Origin: Verrucomicrobiota bacterium
GTDB lineage: Bacteria > Verrucomicrobiota > Verrucomicrobiia > Limisphaerales > DSYF01
Assembly: GCA_025457615.1 (NCBI GenBank)
Contig: JALOTZ010000030.1
Location: 1 to 42,046, forward strand
Direction of reading: 5' to 3'
DNA: 42,046 nt
Both the position numbers and the translations under genes were made by a program. Below, in pieces: positions 24,299 to 33,502 of this stretch (positions within the stretch are counted from its first letter, which is position 1; each line of letters starts with the position of its first letter). The notes below the pieces were generated by a model. That model did no database searches. It was given only the letters and a program-made list of their open reading frames with translations, and had not been told where the DNA came from.

Positions 24299-25657
24299 GT
24301 GCTACCGCAACAAACCATTGGGCGCGCCGTCAGCTACTCCGGGCTGGGATTGCACAGCGGCAACCGGGTGACCATGACCCTGCGCCCGGCTCCGCCCCGG
24401 ACGGGCCTGCGCTTCCGCCGGGTGGACATCGAGGGCCAGCCGGAGATCGAGGCGCGGGTGCAGAATGTGAGCGAGACCAACCGCTCGACGACCCTCTCGA
24501 GGGGCAACGTCAAGATTCACACCGTCGAGCACGTGCTGGCCACGCTGTCGGGATACCAGATCGACAACGCCGTGGTGGAGCTGGATTCGAACGAGCCGCC
24601 CATCGCCGACGGCAGCGCCCGGGAATACTGCCGGCTGGTCGAGGACGCGGGCATCGAGGCCCAGCACGAGCCGCGCGAGGATTATTCCATCACTGAAGCG
24701 ATTCAGCTTCAGTCCGGCGAGTCCCAGTTGACCATGCTGCCGGACGATGTGTTTCGCATCTCCTGCACCAGTTCGGACAGCCGGAGCCGGTTTACGCAGT
24801 TCCTGAGCGTGGTGGTGAATCCCGAGACGTGGAAGGTGGACCTGGCGCATGCCCGGACGTTCTGCTTTTTCGAGGAGATCGAGTTCCTGATCAAGAACGG
24901 CCTGATCAAGGGAGGGAGCCTGGAGAACGCGGTGGTGATCCGGGACGACGCGGTGCTGACCACCGAGCCGCTGCGGTATCCCGACGAGTTCGTGCGGCAC
25001 AAGATCCTGGACATCATCGGCGACCTCACCTTGGTGGGGCGGCCTTTGCGGGGGCATCTGATTGCCATCAAACCCAGTCACTCCTCCAATTGCGAGATGG
25101 CGCGGCTGATCAGCGACCAGATCTCCCGTCCGGCAAAGGTCATGCAGGCCTTTGGCCCACCGCCGCCCGCGCCGGAGACTCCGCCGTCGGCGCTGGCCGG
25201 GGACGACGCTTCGCGCCCGACGTTGCTGGGGGTGGAGGAGATCATGAAGAGCCTGCCCCACCGGTACCCCTTCCTGTTGGTGGACCGGATCGTGGTCATG
25301 GAGGGGGATCATGTGGTCGGCATCAAGAACGTGACGATCAACGAGCCGTTCTTCCAAGGGCATTTTCCCGGGCACCCGATCATGCCGGGCGTGCTCCAGT
25401 TGGAAGCGATGGCGCAGGTGGCGGGCATGCTGATGATCCAGCGCACCGCCACCACCGGTCAGATTGCCTACTTCATGTCCGCCGAGGCGGTCAAGTGGCG
25501 ACGGCCCGTGTTCCCGGGCGACACCCTGGTCATTGACATCACGCTCAAGAAGTCGCGCGGCCGCATCGGCCGGGCCCAGGGTATCTGCAAGGTGCGCGGC
25601 GAGGTGGTCAGCGAGGCGGAAGTGACGTTCATGATCCAGGACGCCAACCCGGCATGA
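24299..25657 (+). CDS. lpxC/fabZ: Fused UDP-3-O-acyl-GlcNAc deacetylase / 3-hydroxyacyl-ACP dehydratase
   Basis: 452 residues from GTG 24299 ([15 protein letters not shown]). The N-terminal LpxC domain (about 1-285) carries [25 protein letters not shown] with the first zinc His, [14 protein letters not shown], and [14 protein letters not shown] with further zinc ligands. It removes the N-acetyl group in the committed step of lipid A synthesis. After a proline-rich linker ([12 protein letters not shown]) comes FabZ (about 305-450), with [14 protein letters not shown] and the catalytic [20 protein letters not shown]. It dehydrates 3-hydroxyacyl-ACP. This fusion is known from Bacteroidota, Verrucomicrobiota and relatives. 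It overlaps lpxA by four bases (ATGA). Confidence 0.95.
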   Translation: MLPQQTIGRAVSYSGLGLHSGNRVTMTLRPAPPRTGLRFRRVDIEGQPEIEARVQNVSETNRSTTLSRGNVKIHTVEHVLATLSGYQIDNAVVELDSNEPPIADGSAREYCRLVEDAGIEAQHEPREDYSITEAIQLQSGESQLTMLPDDVFRISCTSSDSRSRFTQFLSVVVNPETWKVDLAHARTFCFFEEIEFLIKNGLIKGGSLENAVVIRDDAVLTTEPLRYPDEFVRHKILDIIGDLTLVGRPLRGHLIAIKPSHSSNCEMARLISDQISRPAKVMQAFGPPPPAPETPPSALAGDDASRPTLLGVEEIMKSLPHRYPFLLVDRIVVMEGDHVVGIKNVTINEPFFQGHFPGHPIMPGVLQLEAMAQVAGMLMIQRTATTGQIAYFMSAEAVKWRRPVFPGDTLVIDITLKKSRGRIGRAQGICKVRGEVVSEAEVTFMIQDANPA

Positions 25658-26427
25658 GCGCGATCCATCCCACCGCGGTCATTCATCCGCAGGCGAAGCT
25701 CGGGGAGGGTTGTGAAATCGGCCCCTATTGCGTCATCGGCGGACAGGTCGAGCTGGGGCCCCGGTGCCGGCTGCATTCGCATGTGGTCATCGATGGTCAC
25801 ACCCGGCTCGGGGCGGACAACGAACTGTTCCCCTTCGCCTCGATCGGGTTCAAGACCCAGGATCTGAAGTGGAAAGGCGGCGTGACCCGCACGGAGATCG
25901 GGGACCACAACACCTTCCGCGAACACGTCACGGTGCACAGCGCCACGAGCGACGGCGACGCCACTGTCATCGGCTCGCACAACAACCTGCTGGCCTACGC
26001 CCACGTGGCGCACGACTGCCGCCTGGGCAGCCACATCGTCATGTCCAACGTCGGCACCCTGGCCGGGCATGTGGTGGTCGAGGATCACGCGATTGTCGGC
26101 GGTCTGGCGGCCGTTCACCAGTTTTGCCGGATCGGCCGCATGTCCATCATCGGCGGCTGTTCCAAGGTGGTCCAGGACGTGCCGCCGTTTATGATGGCCG
26201 ACGGCAACCCGGCTTCGACGCGCACCGTGAACAAGGTTGGCATGGAGCGCAACGGGATCTCCGACGAGGCGCAGGCGGCCATCCGCCAGGCCTTCAAGAT
26301 CCTGTTTCGTGAGGGTCTGACCATCACCAACGCCCTGGCGCAGATTGAGAAGGACGTGGCGGACCTTCCCGAGCTCCGGCACCTGGTCCAGTTCGTCCGC
26401 GCCAGCGAGCGCGGGATTGGGAAGTAG
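25654..26427 (+). CDS. lpxA: UDP-N-acetylglucosamine acyltransferase
   Basis: 257 residues starting at ATG 25654 inside the lpxC/fabZ stop. Transfers the 3-hydroxyacyl chain from ACP to UDP-GlcNAc, the first step of lipid A assembly. The N-terminal two thirds show left-handed beta-helix hexapeptide repeats (IHPTAVIHPQAKLGEGCEIG onward). AYAHVAHDCRLG contains the catalytic His (His120), HQFCRIGRMSIIGG is a conserved turn, and a helical C-terminal domain starts around NGISDEAQAAIRQAFK. Physical coupling to LpxC/FabZ fits shared substrate flow. No lpxD or lpxB is present in the window. Confidence 0.95.
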   Translation: MSAIHPTAVIHPQAKLGEGCEIGPYCVIGGQVELGPRCRLHSHVVIDGHTRLGADNELFPFASIGFKTQDLKWKGGVTRTEIGDHNTFREHVTVHSATSDGDATVIGSHNNLLAYAHVAHDCRLGSHIVMSNVGTLAGHVVVEDHAIVGGLAAVHQFCRIGRMSIIGGCSKVVQDVPPFMMADGNPASTRTVNKVGMERNGISDEAQAAIRQAFKILFREGLTITNALAQIEKDVADLPELRHLVQFVRASERGIGK

Positions 26428-26450
26428 GCGAGGTGCGGCAGGTTCTCCTC

Positions 26451-27167
26451 ATGAGTTTGCCCTCCCTCCAGCCGGGAACGCTTTACCTGGTCGCCACGCC
26501 CATCGGGAACCTGGAGGACATCACCCTGCGCGCGTTGCGGGTGTTGCGGGAGTGCGATGTGGTGGCGGCGGAGGATACGCGCCGGACCGGGCAATTGCTG
26601 AAACACTTCGAGATCCGCAAACCGCTGCTCAGTTACTTCCAGTTCAACGAAGCGCGGCGAAGCGAGGAGATTCTCGATCGGCTGGGGCGTGGTGAAAAGG
26701 TGGCGCTGGTCACGGACGCGGGAACGCCGGGGATCAGCGATCCGGGCGAACGCGTGGTCCGGGCCGCGCTGGCGGCGGGGTGGCGCGTCGAGCCGGTGCC
26801 CGGCGCCTGCGCCTTGGTCGCGGCCCTCACCGCCAGCGGCCTGTCCACGGACGAGTTTCATTTCGTCGGGTTTCTACCCCACAAATCCGGCCAGCGGCGC
26901 AAGCAACTCGAGCTCCTGGCGGCGGTGGACGGCACGCTGGTGTTCTACGAATCGCCGTACCGCATCGAAAAGCTTCTCGGTGAACTGGCGGAGGTCTTTC
27001 CCGCGCGCACGGTGGTGTTGGCCCGCGAGTTGACTAAAAAATTCGAGGAATTCCTGCGCGGCACACCAGCCGAGCTCCAGGCCGTGATCGAGCAGCGGGC
27101 CTTGAAGGGGGAGTTTGTGGTGATGGTTGGCGGGGAGGATTCTCCCAAGCCCGGTTCCGCGCGGTGA
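26451..27167 (+). CDS. rsmI: 16S rRNA (cytidine1402-2'-O)-methyltransferase
   Basis: 238 residues from ATG 26451 (MSLPSLQPGTLYLVATPIG); GTG at 26433 would add six residues. It methylates the ribose of C1402 in the decoding centre. Blocks seen are LYLVATPIGNLEDITLRAL, AEDTRRTGQLLKHF, ALVTDAGTPGISDPG (SAM site), PVPGACALVAALTASGL, FVGFLPHKSGQRR and VFYESPYRI, all characteristic of this tetrapyrrole-methylase-fold family. It follows lpxA by 23 bases and may be read through from it. It converges with glcD across a repeat-bearing gap. Confidence 0.94.
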   Translation: MSLPSLQPGTLYLVATPIGNLEDITLRALRVLRECDVVAAEDTRRTGQLLKHFEIRKPLLSYFQFNEARRSEEILDRLGRGEKVALVTDAGTPGISDPGERVVRAALAAGWRVEPVPGACALVAALTASGLSTDEFHFVGFLPHKSGQRRKQLELLAAVDGTLVFYESPYRIEKLLGELAEVFPARTVVLARELTKKFEEFLRGTPAELQAVIEQRALKGEFVVMVGGEDSPKPGSAR

Positions 27168-27333
27168 ACCGGTGGACGTCGCCCTCAGCCATTCGGGCAT
27201 CCTTCCGCCCTCGGAGCCGGAGATCAGCGCGGACTCACCTGTCTGCGTGCCCCGCACAGGCAGGCGTCCGCGGCTACGACGTTCAGGGGGAGCCTCCACC
27301 ATCAAGAGATCGCGCGTTGGGACCATGGACCTG

Positions 27334-27392
27334 GGCGCCGGCGCCCCGGCGCCGGGCCGCGCGCAGTGCGGCCCCACCTTCCCACCGGTTCA
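27334..27392 (-). repeat. GC palindrome plus 25-bp repeat copy 2
   Basis: GGCGCCGG (27334-27341) and CCGGCGCC (27346-27353) form a hairpin; the 23 bases at 27334-27356 recur at 35226-35248 with two mismatches. At 27368-27392 lies the second, reversed copy of the 25-bp repeat of 18350-18374. GGGCCGC and GCGGCCC around it form a further stem. All this lies between the stops of rsmI and glcD, two converging genes. The rest of the 27168-27406 gap shows nothing coding. Confidence 0.6.
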
Positions 27393-27406
27393 GGGAGAGG
27401 GATGTC

Positions 27407-28786
27407 TCACAAGAACTTGCCCGGATTGAGAATTCCTTTCGGATCCAGCGCGTTTTTGATCGTTCGGTGCAGCTTGCGGGTGGCAGGAGAGACCGCCAGG
27501 GGCCACCAGCGTTTCTTGGCCAGGCCGACCCCGTGTTCCCCGGTGATCGCGCCGCCCCATTTTAGGACCTGGGTGAAGAGATCGTCCAGGGCCGCGTTCG
27601 CCCGCTTCCGGCTGCCGGGTTGTTTGACGTCCACCATCACGTTGACGTGGATGTTGCCGTCGCCGGCGTGACCGAAGCAGGCCACCGCCAGGCCGTGGCG
27701 TTTCTGGAGGGTTGAGGCGAAGGCGAACAGGTCCTGCAACCGGCCGCGCGGGACCACCACGTCCTCGTTGAGCTTGGTCAGGCCGGTATCGCGGAGGGAA
27801 TAGCTGAACTCGCGGCGGATCTGCCAGACGGCTTCGCATTGGCGGTCACCCAGGCCCTGCTCCAGAAACAAGGGCCGGTGGCGACGAACGAGGCGACCCA
27901 GTTCCTGGAGTTCGGACTGCACGGATCGCTGGCGTCCATCCACCTCGACGATCAAGTGGGCTTTGCAGCCGCGCAATCGTTCGCTGCCCGTCCGTTTGAA
28001 AGCAGCAGCCAGCGTGAACGCGTCAGCAATTTCGAGGGCGGCCGGGAGGAAGCCGGCTTCCAGGATGTCATGGAGGCTTTGGACGGCATCGCGGAGCGAG
28101 CGGAATCCCGCGGCCAGCACGGCGCGGGTTTGCGGTTTGGGCAGGAGCTTGAGCGTGGCGGCGGTGACGACGCCGAGCATGCCTTCCGACCCCACGAACA
28201 GCCGGTGCAGATCGAATCCGGTCTTGTTCTTGTGGGTGCGTCCCCCCAGGCGGAGGGCCGTGCCGTCGGCCAGCACCACTTCCAATCCGAGCACGTAATC
28301 GCGGGTGACACCGTACTTGAGACAGCGCGGGCCGCCGGCGTTGGTGGCGATGTTGCCGCCGATGGAATTGTTCGCCCGGCTGGCGGGGTCGGGCGGATAG
28401 AACAGGCCCTGCGTCTCGGCGCGTTCCTGCAGCGTGGCGGTGATCACCCCGGCCTCGACCACGGCAACGAAATCGCGCGGGTTGATCTCGCGGATGCGGT
28501 TCAGCCTTTCGAGGGACAGGACGAGGCCGCCGCGGACCGGCACGCAGCCGCCCACGTAACCGTGTCCGGCGCCGCGCGGTGTGACCGGGATGCTGTGGCG
28601 ATGGGCGAACGCGAGGATCTTCGACACGCTGGCGGTGGAGCGGGGCAGGGCGACGGCATCGGGACGGTGCGAGGCAAACCACTTGTCGGCCGCATAGGGT
28701 TCGAGCTGGGCGCGATCCAGGAGAAGTTCGCCGGGCGGGAGTTTGCGGCGCAGGAGTTGGAACAAAGCGTCGGGGTTCTTGGACAT
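27407..28786 (-). CDS. glcD: FAD-linked 2-hydroxyacid dehydrogenase (GlcD-like)
   Basis: 459 residues from ATG 28786 (MSKNPDALFQLL); a start at 28825 would run into the DUF2007 gene. An FAD-binding PCMH/VAO-fold flavoprotein oxidising glycolate, D-lactate or a similar acid. Blocks include PRGAGHGYVGGCVPVRGGLV, VVEAGVITATLQ, SIGGNIATNAGG and GVTRDYVLGLEVVLADG. C-terminal landmarks are CFGHAGDGNIHVNV and GEHGVGLAKK with metal/substrate His, ending DPKGILNPGKFL. No iron-sulphur GlcF or GlcE partner is adjacent, so the electron acceptor is unknown and glycolate versus D-lactate cannot be distinguished. It is the last gene of the mla-PIN run. Confidence 0.87.
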   Translation of the reverse strand: MSKNPDALFQLLRRKLPPGELLLDRAQLEPYAADKWFASHRPDAVALPRSTASVSKILAFAHRHSIPVTPRGAGHGYVGGCVPVRGGLVLSLERLNRIREINPRDFVAVVEAGVITATLQERAETQGLFYPPDPASRANNSIGGNIATNAGGPRCLKYGVTRDYVLGLEVVLADGTALRLGGRTHKNKTGFDLHRLFVGSEGMLGVVTAATLKLLPKPQTRAVLAAGFRSLRDAVQSLHDILEAGFLPAALEIADAFTLAAAFKRTGSERLRGCKAHLIVEVDGRQRSVQSELQELGRLVRRHRPLFLEQGLGDRQCEAVWQIRREFSYSLRDTGLTKLNEDVVVPRGRLQDLFAFASTLQKRHGLAVACFGHAGDGNIHVNVMVDVKQPGSRKRANAALDDLFTQVLKWGGAITGEHGVGLAKKRWWPLAVSPATRKLHRTIKNALDPKGILNPGKFL

Positions 28787-28808
28787 GAGGTGGTCTTCGT
28801 GGGGGACG

Positions 28809-29060
28809 TCAGTCGGGTGAGGCATCGCCGGGACCTTCGGATGGATCGTCCTCTGTGGCTTCGATGAGGGTCCGGGCGGATTCGGCCTCGACGTCCGGCA
28901 CCTGGACCAGGATTCCGCCTGCCGCCTGCGAGTAGCCCTCCATCGTCAATGCCGCCAGTTCGTGCTGGACCACCGCGTGGAACCCCGCCGCATCCAGCCG
29001 GCTGCGAATTAAATGGGCGTCAGCCGGGTTGAAAGCGCGGTAAACGGTCACCAAGGTCAT
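28809..29060 (-). CDS. DUF2007 family small protein
   Basis: 83 residues. MTLVTVYRAFNPADAHLIRS followed by RLDAAGFHAVVQHE is the alpha/beta DUF2007 domain (often called putative signal transducing protein), and VQVPDVEAESARTLI is its second half; the acidic tail is variable. Function is unknown in the family; it is a cytoplasmic single domain. It lies 20 bases after the PIN/TRAM gene and 22 before the glcD start, inside the same operon. Confidence 0.82.
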   Translation of the reverse strand: MTLVTVYRAFNPADAHLIRSRLDAAGFHAVVQHELAALTMEGYSQAAGGILVQVPDVEAESARTLIEATEDDPSEGPGDASPD

Positions 29061-29080
29061 GGCTGGCGCATCCTCTGGTT

Positions 29081-30121
29081 TCAGGCCCGGGAGATGAATC
29101 CCGTGTCCGCCCCCTTGTCCCGCAACTCGGCGAAGACCATCAACCCGGAGCCGGTTTGGATGGTGCTTTGCACCCGGGCCTCGACTTCGTGACCGACGAG
29201 GTGCTGGGCGTCCTTGACCACCACCATGGTGCCGTCGGCCAGGTAGCCCACGCCCTGGCCCTTGTCGCGACCTTCCTTCGAGATGCGCAGGAGGATAGGT
29301 TCGCCGGGGACCAGGCTGGCGCGCAGTGACCGGGCGACTTCGTGCAGGTTGACCGTGGTGACTCCCTGGAGGGTGGCGATCCGGGCCAGGTTCGAGTCGT
29401 TGGTGTAGAGCCGGGCGTTGAGGTTCTGGGCCAGGCGGATCAGCTTGCCGTCCACGCCCTTTTCCTGTGGGAAATCGCCTTCATGGATGCGCACGGACAC
29501 CTTGGGGTTGTCCTGCAGGGTCTTGAGCAGGTCCAGGCCGCGCTTGCCCCGTTCGCGTTTCAAAGCATCGTGCGAGTCAGCGAGTTGTTGCAGTTCGGAC
29601 AGGACAAAGCGCGGTACCACCAGCAGGCCGTCGATGATGCCGGTGGCCTGCAATTCGACGATGCGTCCGTCGATGATCACGCTGGTGTCGAGCAGGAGCA
29701 GGTTGACCGGCTCGTTGCGGGGCACGAAGCGCACGTAGGGAATGAGCAGGGAGAAATCCTCCTTGTTGCTGCGCATGGCCAGCACGATGCCGATGTAGCC
29801 GAAGCTCAGGAAGAGGCAGAGGCGGATGATCCAGCGGGTGGGTGGGGTCTCGACGTATTCGAAAAGGCCCGAGGAATCGATCAGTTTGGCCACCACGGTG
29901 CCCAGGACCAGGCCGAAGGTGGTGGCGGAGAAGGCGCGCAGGGAGAAGCCCTTGAGCATTTCATCCAGGGCAATCAACAGCCAGCCAAAGCCGGCGCCGA
30001 TCACGCAGCCCAGGAAACCGGAGGACGGCCACTGGATGGACTCCGGCCGCACCTGGCTGATGGCGTAGCCGCCCATCGTGCACAGGCTCAGAAACAGAAT
30101 GCGAATGGTCCACATGTTCAT
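29081..30121 (-). CDS. Membrane PIN/TRAM-domain protein (YacL-like)
   Basis: 346 residues. The N-terminal region has about four membrane helices (IRILFLSLCTMGGYAIS, GCVIGAGFGWLLIALDE, TTFGLVLGTVVAKLID, IIRLCLFLSFGYIGIVL). A PIN nuclease domain follows with acidic positions in LLLDTSVIIDGRI, RFVLSELQQLAD and LYTNDSNLARIATLQGV. A C-terminal TRAM domain (GEPILLRISKEGRDKGQGVG YLADGTMVVV region) may bind RNA. This is the layout of YacL-type proteins, proposed membrane-anchored RNases; substrate unknown. A second ATG six bases in (MWTIRI) is possible. It starts three bases after the mlaD-like stop, so it is co-transcribed with the lipid transport genes. Confidence 0.9.
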   Translation of the reverse strand: MNMWTIRILFLSLCTMGGYAISQVRPESIQWPSSGFLGCVIGAGFGWLLIALDEMLKGFSLRAFSATTFGLVLGTVVAKLIDSSGLFEYVETPPTRWIIRLCLFLSFGYIGIVLAMRSNKEDFSLLIPYVRFVPRNEPVNLLLLDTSVIIDGRIVELQATGIIDGLLVVPRFVLSELQQLADSHDALKRERGKRGLDLLKTLQDNPKVSVRIHEGDFPQEKGVDGKLIRLAQNLNARLYTNDSNLARIATLQGVTTVNLHEVARSLRASLVPGEPILLRISKEGRDKGQGVGYLADGTMVVVKDAQHLVGHEVEARVQSTIQTGSGLMVFAELRDKGADTGFISRA

Positions 30122-30124
30122 AGG

Positions 30125-31120
30125 TCACCGAAAGGGATCGCGCGGCGAGCGCAGTGGCTCGACCGGTTCCGGGGTTGTCGGAGGCGGTGGCGACTTCTTC
30201 TTCCACAGGATGCCCCACAGTCCGCGCTCGTTCAGGTTGCTGGTGGTGATGCTGAGGTTATGGGCGATCTGCGTCACTTCATTGGCCAGCTCCTCGTCGG
30301 ACAACAGCGCGGCGGCGAGGTTGTCCCCGGACTCGGTCTTTTTCAGCAGCCGCTTGAGCGAATCGGTGGACTCCCGGATGTCCTGGATCGACTGGTTGAT
30401 GGGCGGGGTGTTGGTATTGATCAGCGCATTGGCGGAGTCTGCAAACACGTTCAAGCCGTCCGAGAACTGGACCAGGTTGCTGATGGCGCTCGCGATGGAG
30501 TCGCGATTGGCCTCCACGACCTGGTTGACATTGCGGACGGTGACCCGGGCTTCGGACGACGTCTCCCGCAGCGAACTCGCGGTATCCGCGAGGTTGGACA
30601 GGGTCTGCTCGTTCAGGAACACGCGGCGCACCTCGACGATGGCGGCGTTCAGGTCGCGGGCGGTCTGGTCGATGCGCTGCAGGAACCCGGCGGCATCCCG
30701 GGCCACGGCCTGCAGGTTGAACGGTGTCGGGCAGAAGACCTCGTCGCCCGGCTTCAGCGGGGGGACCAGGTTGGCCTGCGGGATGATGGCCACATACTGG
30801 TCCCCGAGAAACCCGGACTGTTCGATGACAAATTGCGCGTCGCCGTGGATGACATACTCGTCGAGGATCTCCACGGAGATGCACACGTTGGTGCCCTGGG
30901 GTCCCAGGTCGATGCGGCTGACGTTGCCGACGGGCACGCCGGCCAGCAGGACGCTGGCGCCCTTCTGGAGGCCGCCGACATTGGCCGTGTTGATGGTGAC
31001 CGTGTAGGTCCCGCGAAAGAACGACTTGCCCTTGCTGAACTGGATCATCATCACCGCCAGCAGCACCAGGCCCGCGGCCACGAACACTCCCACTCTGAGT
31101 TCCAAACGTGACTTGCTCAT
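30125..31120 (-). CDS. mlaD: MCE/MlaD-family lipid transport protein
   Basis: 331 residues. One N-terminal membrane anchor (VGVFVAAGLVLLAVMMIQF) is followed by the MCE domain (YTVTINTANVGGLQKGASVL, LAGVPVGNVSRIDL, EQSGFLGDQYVAIIPQ). Then comes a long, probably coiled-coil periplasmic region (about 135-300, e.g. QTARDLNAAIVEVRRVFLNE) and a proline-rich tail. MCE proteins form the periplasmic ring that carries phospholipids between the membranes; the long helical part suggests a tube- or needle-forming member rather than minimal MlaD. It lies two bases after mlaF. Confidence 0.88.
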   Translation of the reverse strand: MSKSRLELRVGVFVAAGLVLLAVMMIQFSKGKSFFRGTYTVTINTANVGGLQKGASVLLAGVPVGNVSRIDLGPQGTNVCISVEILDEYVIHGDAQFVIEQSGFLGDQYVAIIPQANLVPPLKPGDEVFCPTPFNLQAVARDAAGFLQRIDQTARDLNAAIVEVRRVFLNEQTLSNLADTASSLRETSSEARVTVRNVNQVVEANRDSIASAISNLVQFSDGLNVFADSANALINTNTPPINQSIQDIRESTDSLKRLLKKTESGDNLAAALLSDEELANEVTQIAHNLSITTSNLNERGLWGILWKKKSPPPPTTPEPVEPLRSPRDPFR

Positions 31121-31122
31121 CT

Positions 31123-31869
31123 CTAGGAATCCACCGTTTTCAAATCCGAAACCCCCGCCACGAACTGTCGCACCACCGGGTCCGGCGACGCAAAGATTTC
31201 CTGCGGGCTGCCGCCGGCGTAAATCCGGCCCCCGTGCAGCATGAGGATCCGGTGCCCGACCCGCCGTGCGCTGCGCATGTCATGCGTGACGACCACCGAT
31301 GTGACCCGGAGCCGGTCCCGCACGCGGATGATCAACTGATCAATGCTGTCCGACACAATCGGGTCCAGGCCGGTCGTGGGCTCGTCATAGAGCAGGATTT
31401 CCGGTTGATACACGATGGCGCGCGCCAGGCCCACCCGTTTCTTCATGCCGCCGGACAGTTCGGACGGACGTTTCTCCTCGATGCCCCGCAGGTCCACCAT
31501 CTCGAGCGCCTCGGTCACGCGGCGCCGGACTTCGGACGGGCTCAGGCCGGTCCGGTTGCGGAAGGCGAACCCGACATTCTCCGCGACGGTCATGGAATCA
31601 AAAAGGGCGGAGCCCTGGAACAACATGCCGAACTTGGACCGGACGCGCAGCAGTTCGCGTTCGCTCATGCGCGAGATGACCTGGCCCTCGACCTTCACCT
31701 CGCCGGCGTCCGGCATCAGCAACCCGATGAGATGCTTGAGGAGGACGCTCTTGCCGCACCCGCTGCGTCCGATGATGACGACCGACTCCCCTTTCTCGAT
31801 GGAGAAGTCCACCCGGTCCAGCACCGTCTGGGTGCCGAATCCTTTCCGGAGCTGGCAGACCTCGATCAT
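31123..31869 (-). CDS. mlaF: MlaF-like ABC transporter ATPase
   Basis: 248 residues from ATG 31869, overlapping the permease stop (ATGA). Walker A GRSGCGKSV, Q-loop FGMLFQGSALFDSMTV, signature LSGGMKKRVGLARA, Walker B ILLYDEPTTGLDP and switch His VVVTHDMRS are all intact. The FQGSALFDSMTVxENV sequence is typical of the Mla/Ttg2A subgroup. It drives phospholipid movement together with the MlaE-like permease and MCE protein. The long frame upstream to 32796 is a shadow of the permease gene. Confidence 0.93.
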   Translation of the reverse strand: MIEVCQLRKGFGTQTVLDRVDFSIEKGESVVIIGRSGCGKSVLLKHLIGLLMPDAGEVKVEGQVISRMSERELLRVRSKFGMLFQGSALFDSMTVAENVGFAFRNRTGLSPSEVRRRVTEALEMVDLRGIEEKRPSELSGGMKKRVGLARAIVYQPEILLYDEPTTGLDPIVSDSIDQLIIRVRDRLRVTSVVVTHDMRSARRVGHRILMLHGGRIYAGGSPQEIFASPDPVVRQFVAGVSDLKTVDS

Positions 31870-32645
31870 AGTCCGGCCAGCAGGGGACCCAGGGCCATGG
31901 TCAGGAAGAAGTTCGAGATGAGGATGGTGATCGAGGCATAGACAACCGCCTCGGTGGTGGCGCGCCCCACGCCCTCGGCTCCCTCGCCGCAACACAGGCC
32001 CTTGTAACAGCCGATCAAGGCAATCACACCGCCAAAAACCACGGACTTGATGAGTCCCGTCAGCAGGTCGGGGACGTCCGTGTAGCGGAGCATGTTGGCC
32101 CACAGATAGGTCGGGTCGATGTCCAAGAGGCGCACACAAACCAGGTAGCCGGCTCCGATCCCCACCCCGATGGCCTCCAGCGTCAGCACCGGCATGGCGA
32201 TGTGCAAGGCCAGCAACCGGGGCACCACGAGATAGTCCACCGGGTGCGTGGCCAGGGTGCGGAGGGCGTCCACCTGTTCGGTCACCCGCATGGTCCCCAG
32301 CTCCGCGGCGATGGCGGCCCCCACGCGGCCCGCCACCATCAGTGCGGTCAGTACCGGCCCCAGCTCGCTGCACATCGAAACCCCTGTCACCGCCAGCGTG
32401 GCGGTGTCCATCTTCACCTTGTGAAACTGGAAATACGTCTGGGCGCTGAGCACCATGCCGGTGAAGGCGCCGGTAATCAGGACGACCGACTGGGATTTGA
32501 CCCCGACGAAATAGACTTGGTAGAGCAATTCGCGCCAGGGCGTCCTGGATTTCAGGACCGCCTGGAATGCCTCCCGCCCCAGCAAGGCCACGGCGCCGAG
32601 GCCCTGCATCCAGTCGGAGACCCATGTTCGGAGCGTCTGTTGCAT
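31866..32645 (-). CDS. mlaE: MlaE-like ABC permease
   Basis: 259 residues from ATG 32645 ([13 protein letters not shown]); upstream in-frame sequence to 32753 is not conserved. It has five to six membrane helices with the family blocks [59 protein letters not shown] and [20 protein letters not shown]. The last contains the ATPase-contact region. It is the inner-membrane channel of a phospholipid transporter and the first gene of a six-gene minus-strand operon. It is divergent from purN, and 32646-32850 should hold both promoters, though none stands out. Confidence 0.93.
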   Translation of the reverse strand: MQQTLRTWVSDWMQGLGAVALLGREAFQAVLKSRTPWRELLYQVYFVGVKSQSVVLITGAFTGMVLSAQTYFQFHKVKMDTATLAVTGVSMCSELGPVLTALMVAGRVGAAIAAELGTMRVTEQVDALRTLATHPVDYLVVPRLLALHIAMPVLTLEAIGVGIGAGYLVCVRLLDIDPTYLWANMLRYTDVPDLLTGLIKSVVFGGVIALIGCYKGLCCGEGAEGVGRATTEAVVYASITILISNFFLTMALGPLLAGL

Positions 32646-32850
32646 CGTCCGCGGCGAACCTAGCAAAGCCGGCGGTGGGTTGGCGAGTGCCGGTTTGCGT
32701 CCGGCTGCCGAGCGAATTGGGTTGTGCAGCGGAGCCGCGTGGCCCGTGGGCATCAGACGGACGGCTCGCAGATCGGACCGTTCCGCCCGGCATCACACGG
32801 TGCGCTCCCCGCTTGCCCTGAGCGCGGTTGGGCGGGTATTAAGGCGTGGC

Positions 32851-33489
32851 ATGCGAAGCGAACGTCCTTTCCGTCTGGGGATCCTGGGTTCCGGCACCGG
32901 CTCGAATTTTGTGGCCATTGCCGAGGCCTGCGCGGCGGGACGCCTCCCGGCCGAGGTGGCGCTGGTGCTCAGTGACGTCGAGCAGGCGGGGATTCTCGAC
33001 CGGGCGCGGGAACGCCACCTGCCCGCCCTCTACCTCGCGCCCGGGAAGTTTCGCACCAAGCTGGATGAGGAAGCCGAGCACGCCTACCTCGGTGCCCTGC
33101 AGGAGGCACGCGTGGACCTGGTGGTGCTGGCCGGTTTCATGCGCATCCTCAAAGGCGCCTTTCTCAAAGCCTTCGAGAATCGCGTGGTGAACATCCACCC
33201 GTCCCTGCTTCCGGCCTTTCCGGGAATGGCCTCGTGGCAGCAGGCCCTGGATCATGGGGTCAAGGTCACCGGGTGCACCGTGCATTTCGTGGACCAGGGT
33301 GTGGATTCCGGACCGATCATCGGGCAGCGGACCGTTCCGGTCCTGGAGAGCGACACGCCGGAGACTCTGCATCGGCGCATCCACCAGGCCGAGCACGAGC
33401 TTTATCCGCAATGCCTGGCGGCCATCGCGCGCGGCCAGGTGCGGGTCGAAGGCCGGCTGGTGCGTCTGAGCCCTGGGTGGCAGCCCTGA
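32851..33489 (+). CDS. purN: Phosphoribosylglycinamide formyltransferase
   Basis: 212 residues from ATG 32851. Uses 10-formyl-tetrahydrofolate to formylate GAR in purine synthesis. [14 protein letters not shown] binds the phosphate, [12 protein letters not shown] provides the catalytic Asn114 and His116, and [14 protein letters not shown] supplies Asp152. Length is as expected. The upstream frame to 32680 is not conserved. It stands alone; purM is about 6.4 kb to the right. The MITE copy 3 begins 14 bases after its stop. Confidence 0.94.
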   Translation: MRSERPFRLGILGSGTGSNFVAIAEACAAGRLPAEVALVLSDVEQAGILDRARERHLPALYLAPGKFRTKLDEEAEHAYLGALQEARVDLVVLAGFMRILKGAFLKAFENRVVNIHPSLLPAFPGMASWQQALDHGVKVTGCTVHFVDQGVDSGPIIGQRTVPVLESDTPETLHRRIHQAEHELYPQCLAAIARGQVRVEGRLVRLSPGWQP

Positions 33490-33502
33490 ACCCACGGCGG
33501 CG

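Noticed and set aside
29342-31111. Plus-strand frame of 589 codons opposite the PIN/TRAM and mlaD-like genes
   Set aside because: It is the antisense shadow of two well-supported genes, with Gln/His/Ala-rich sequence and no family match.
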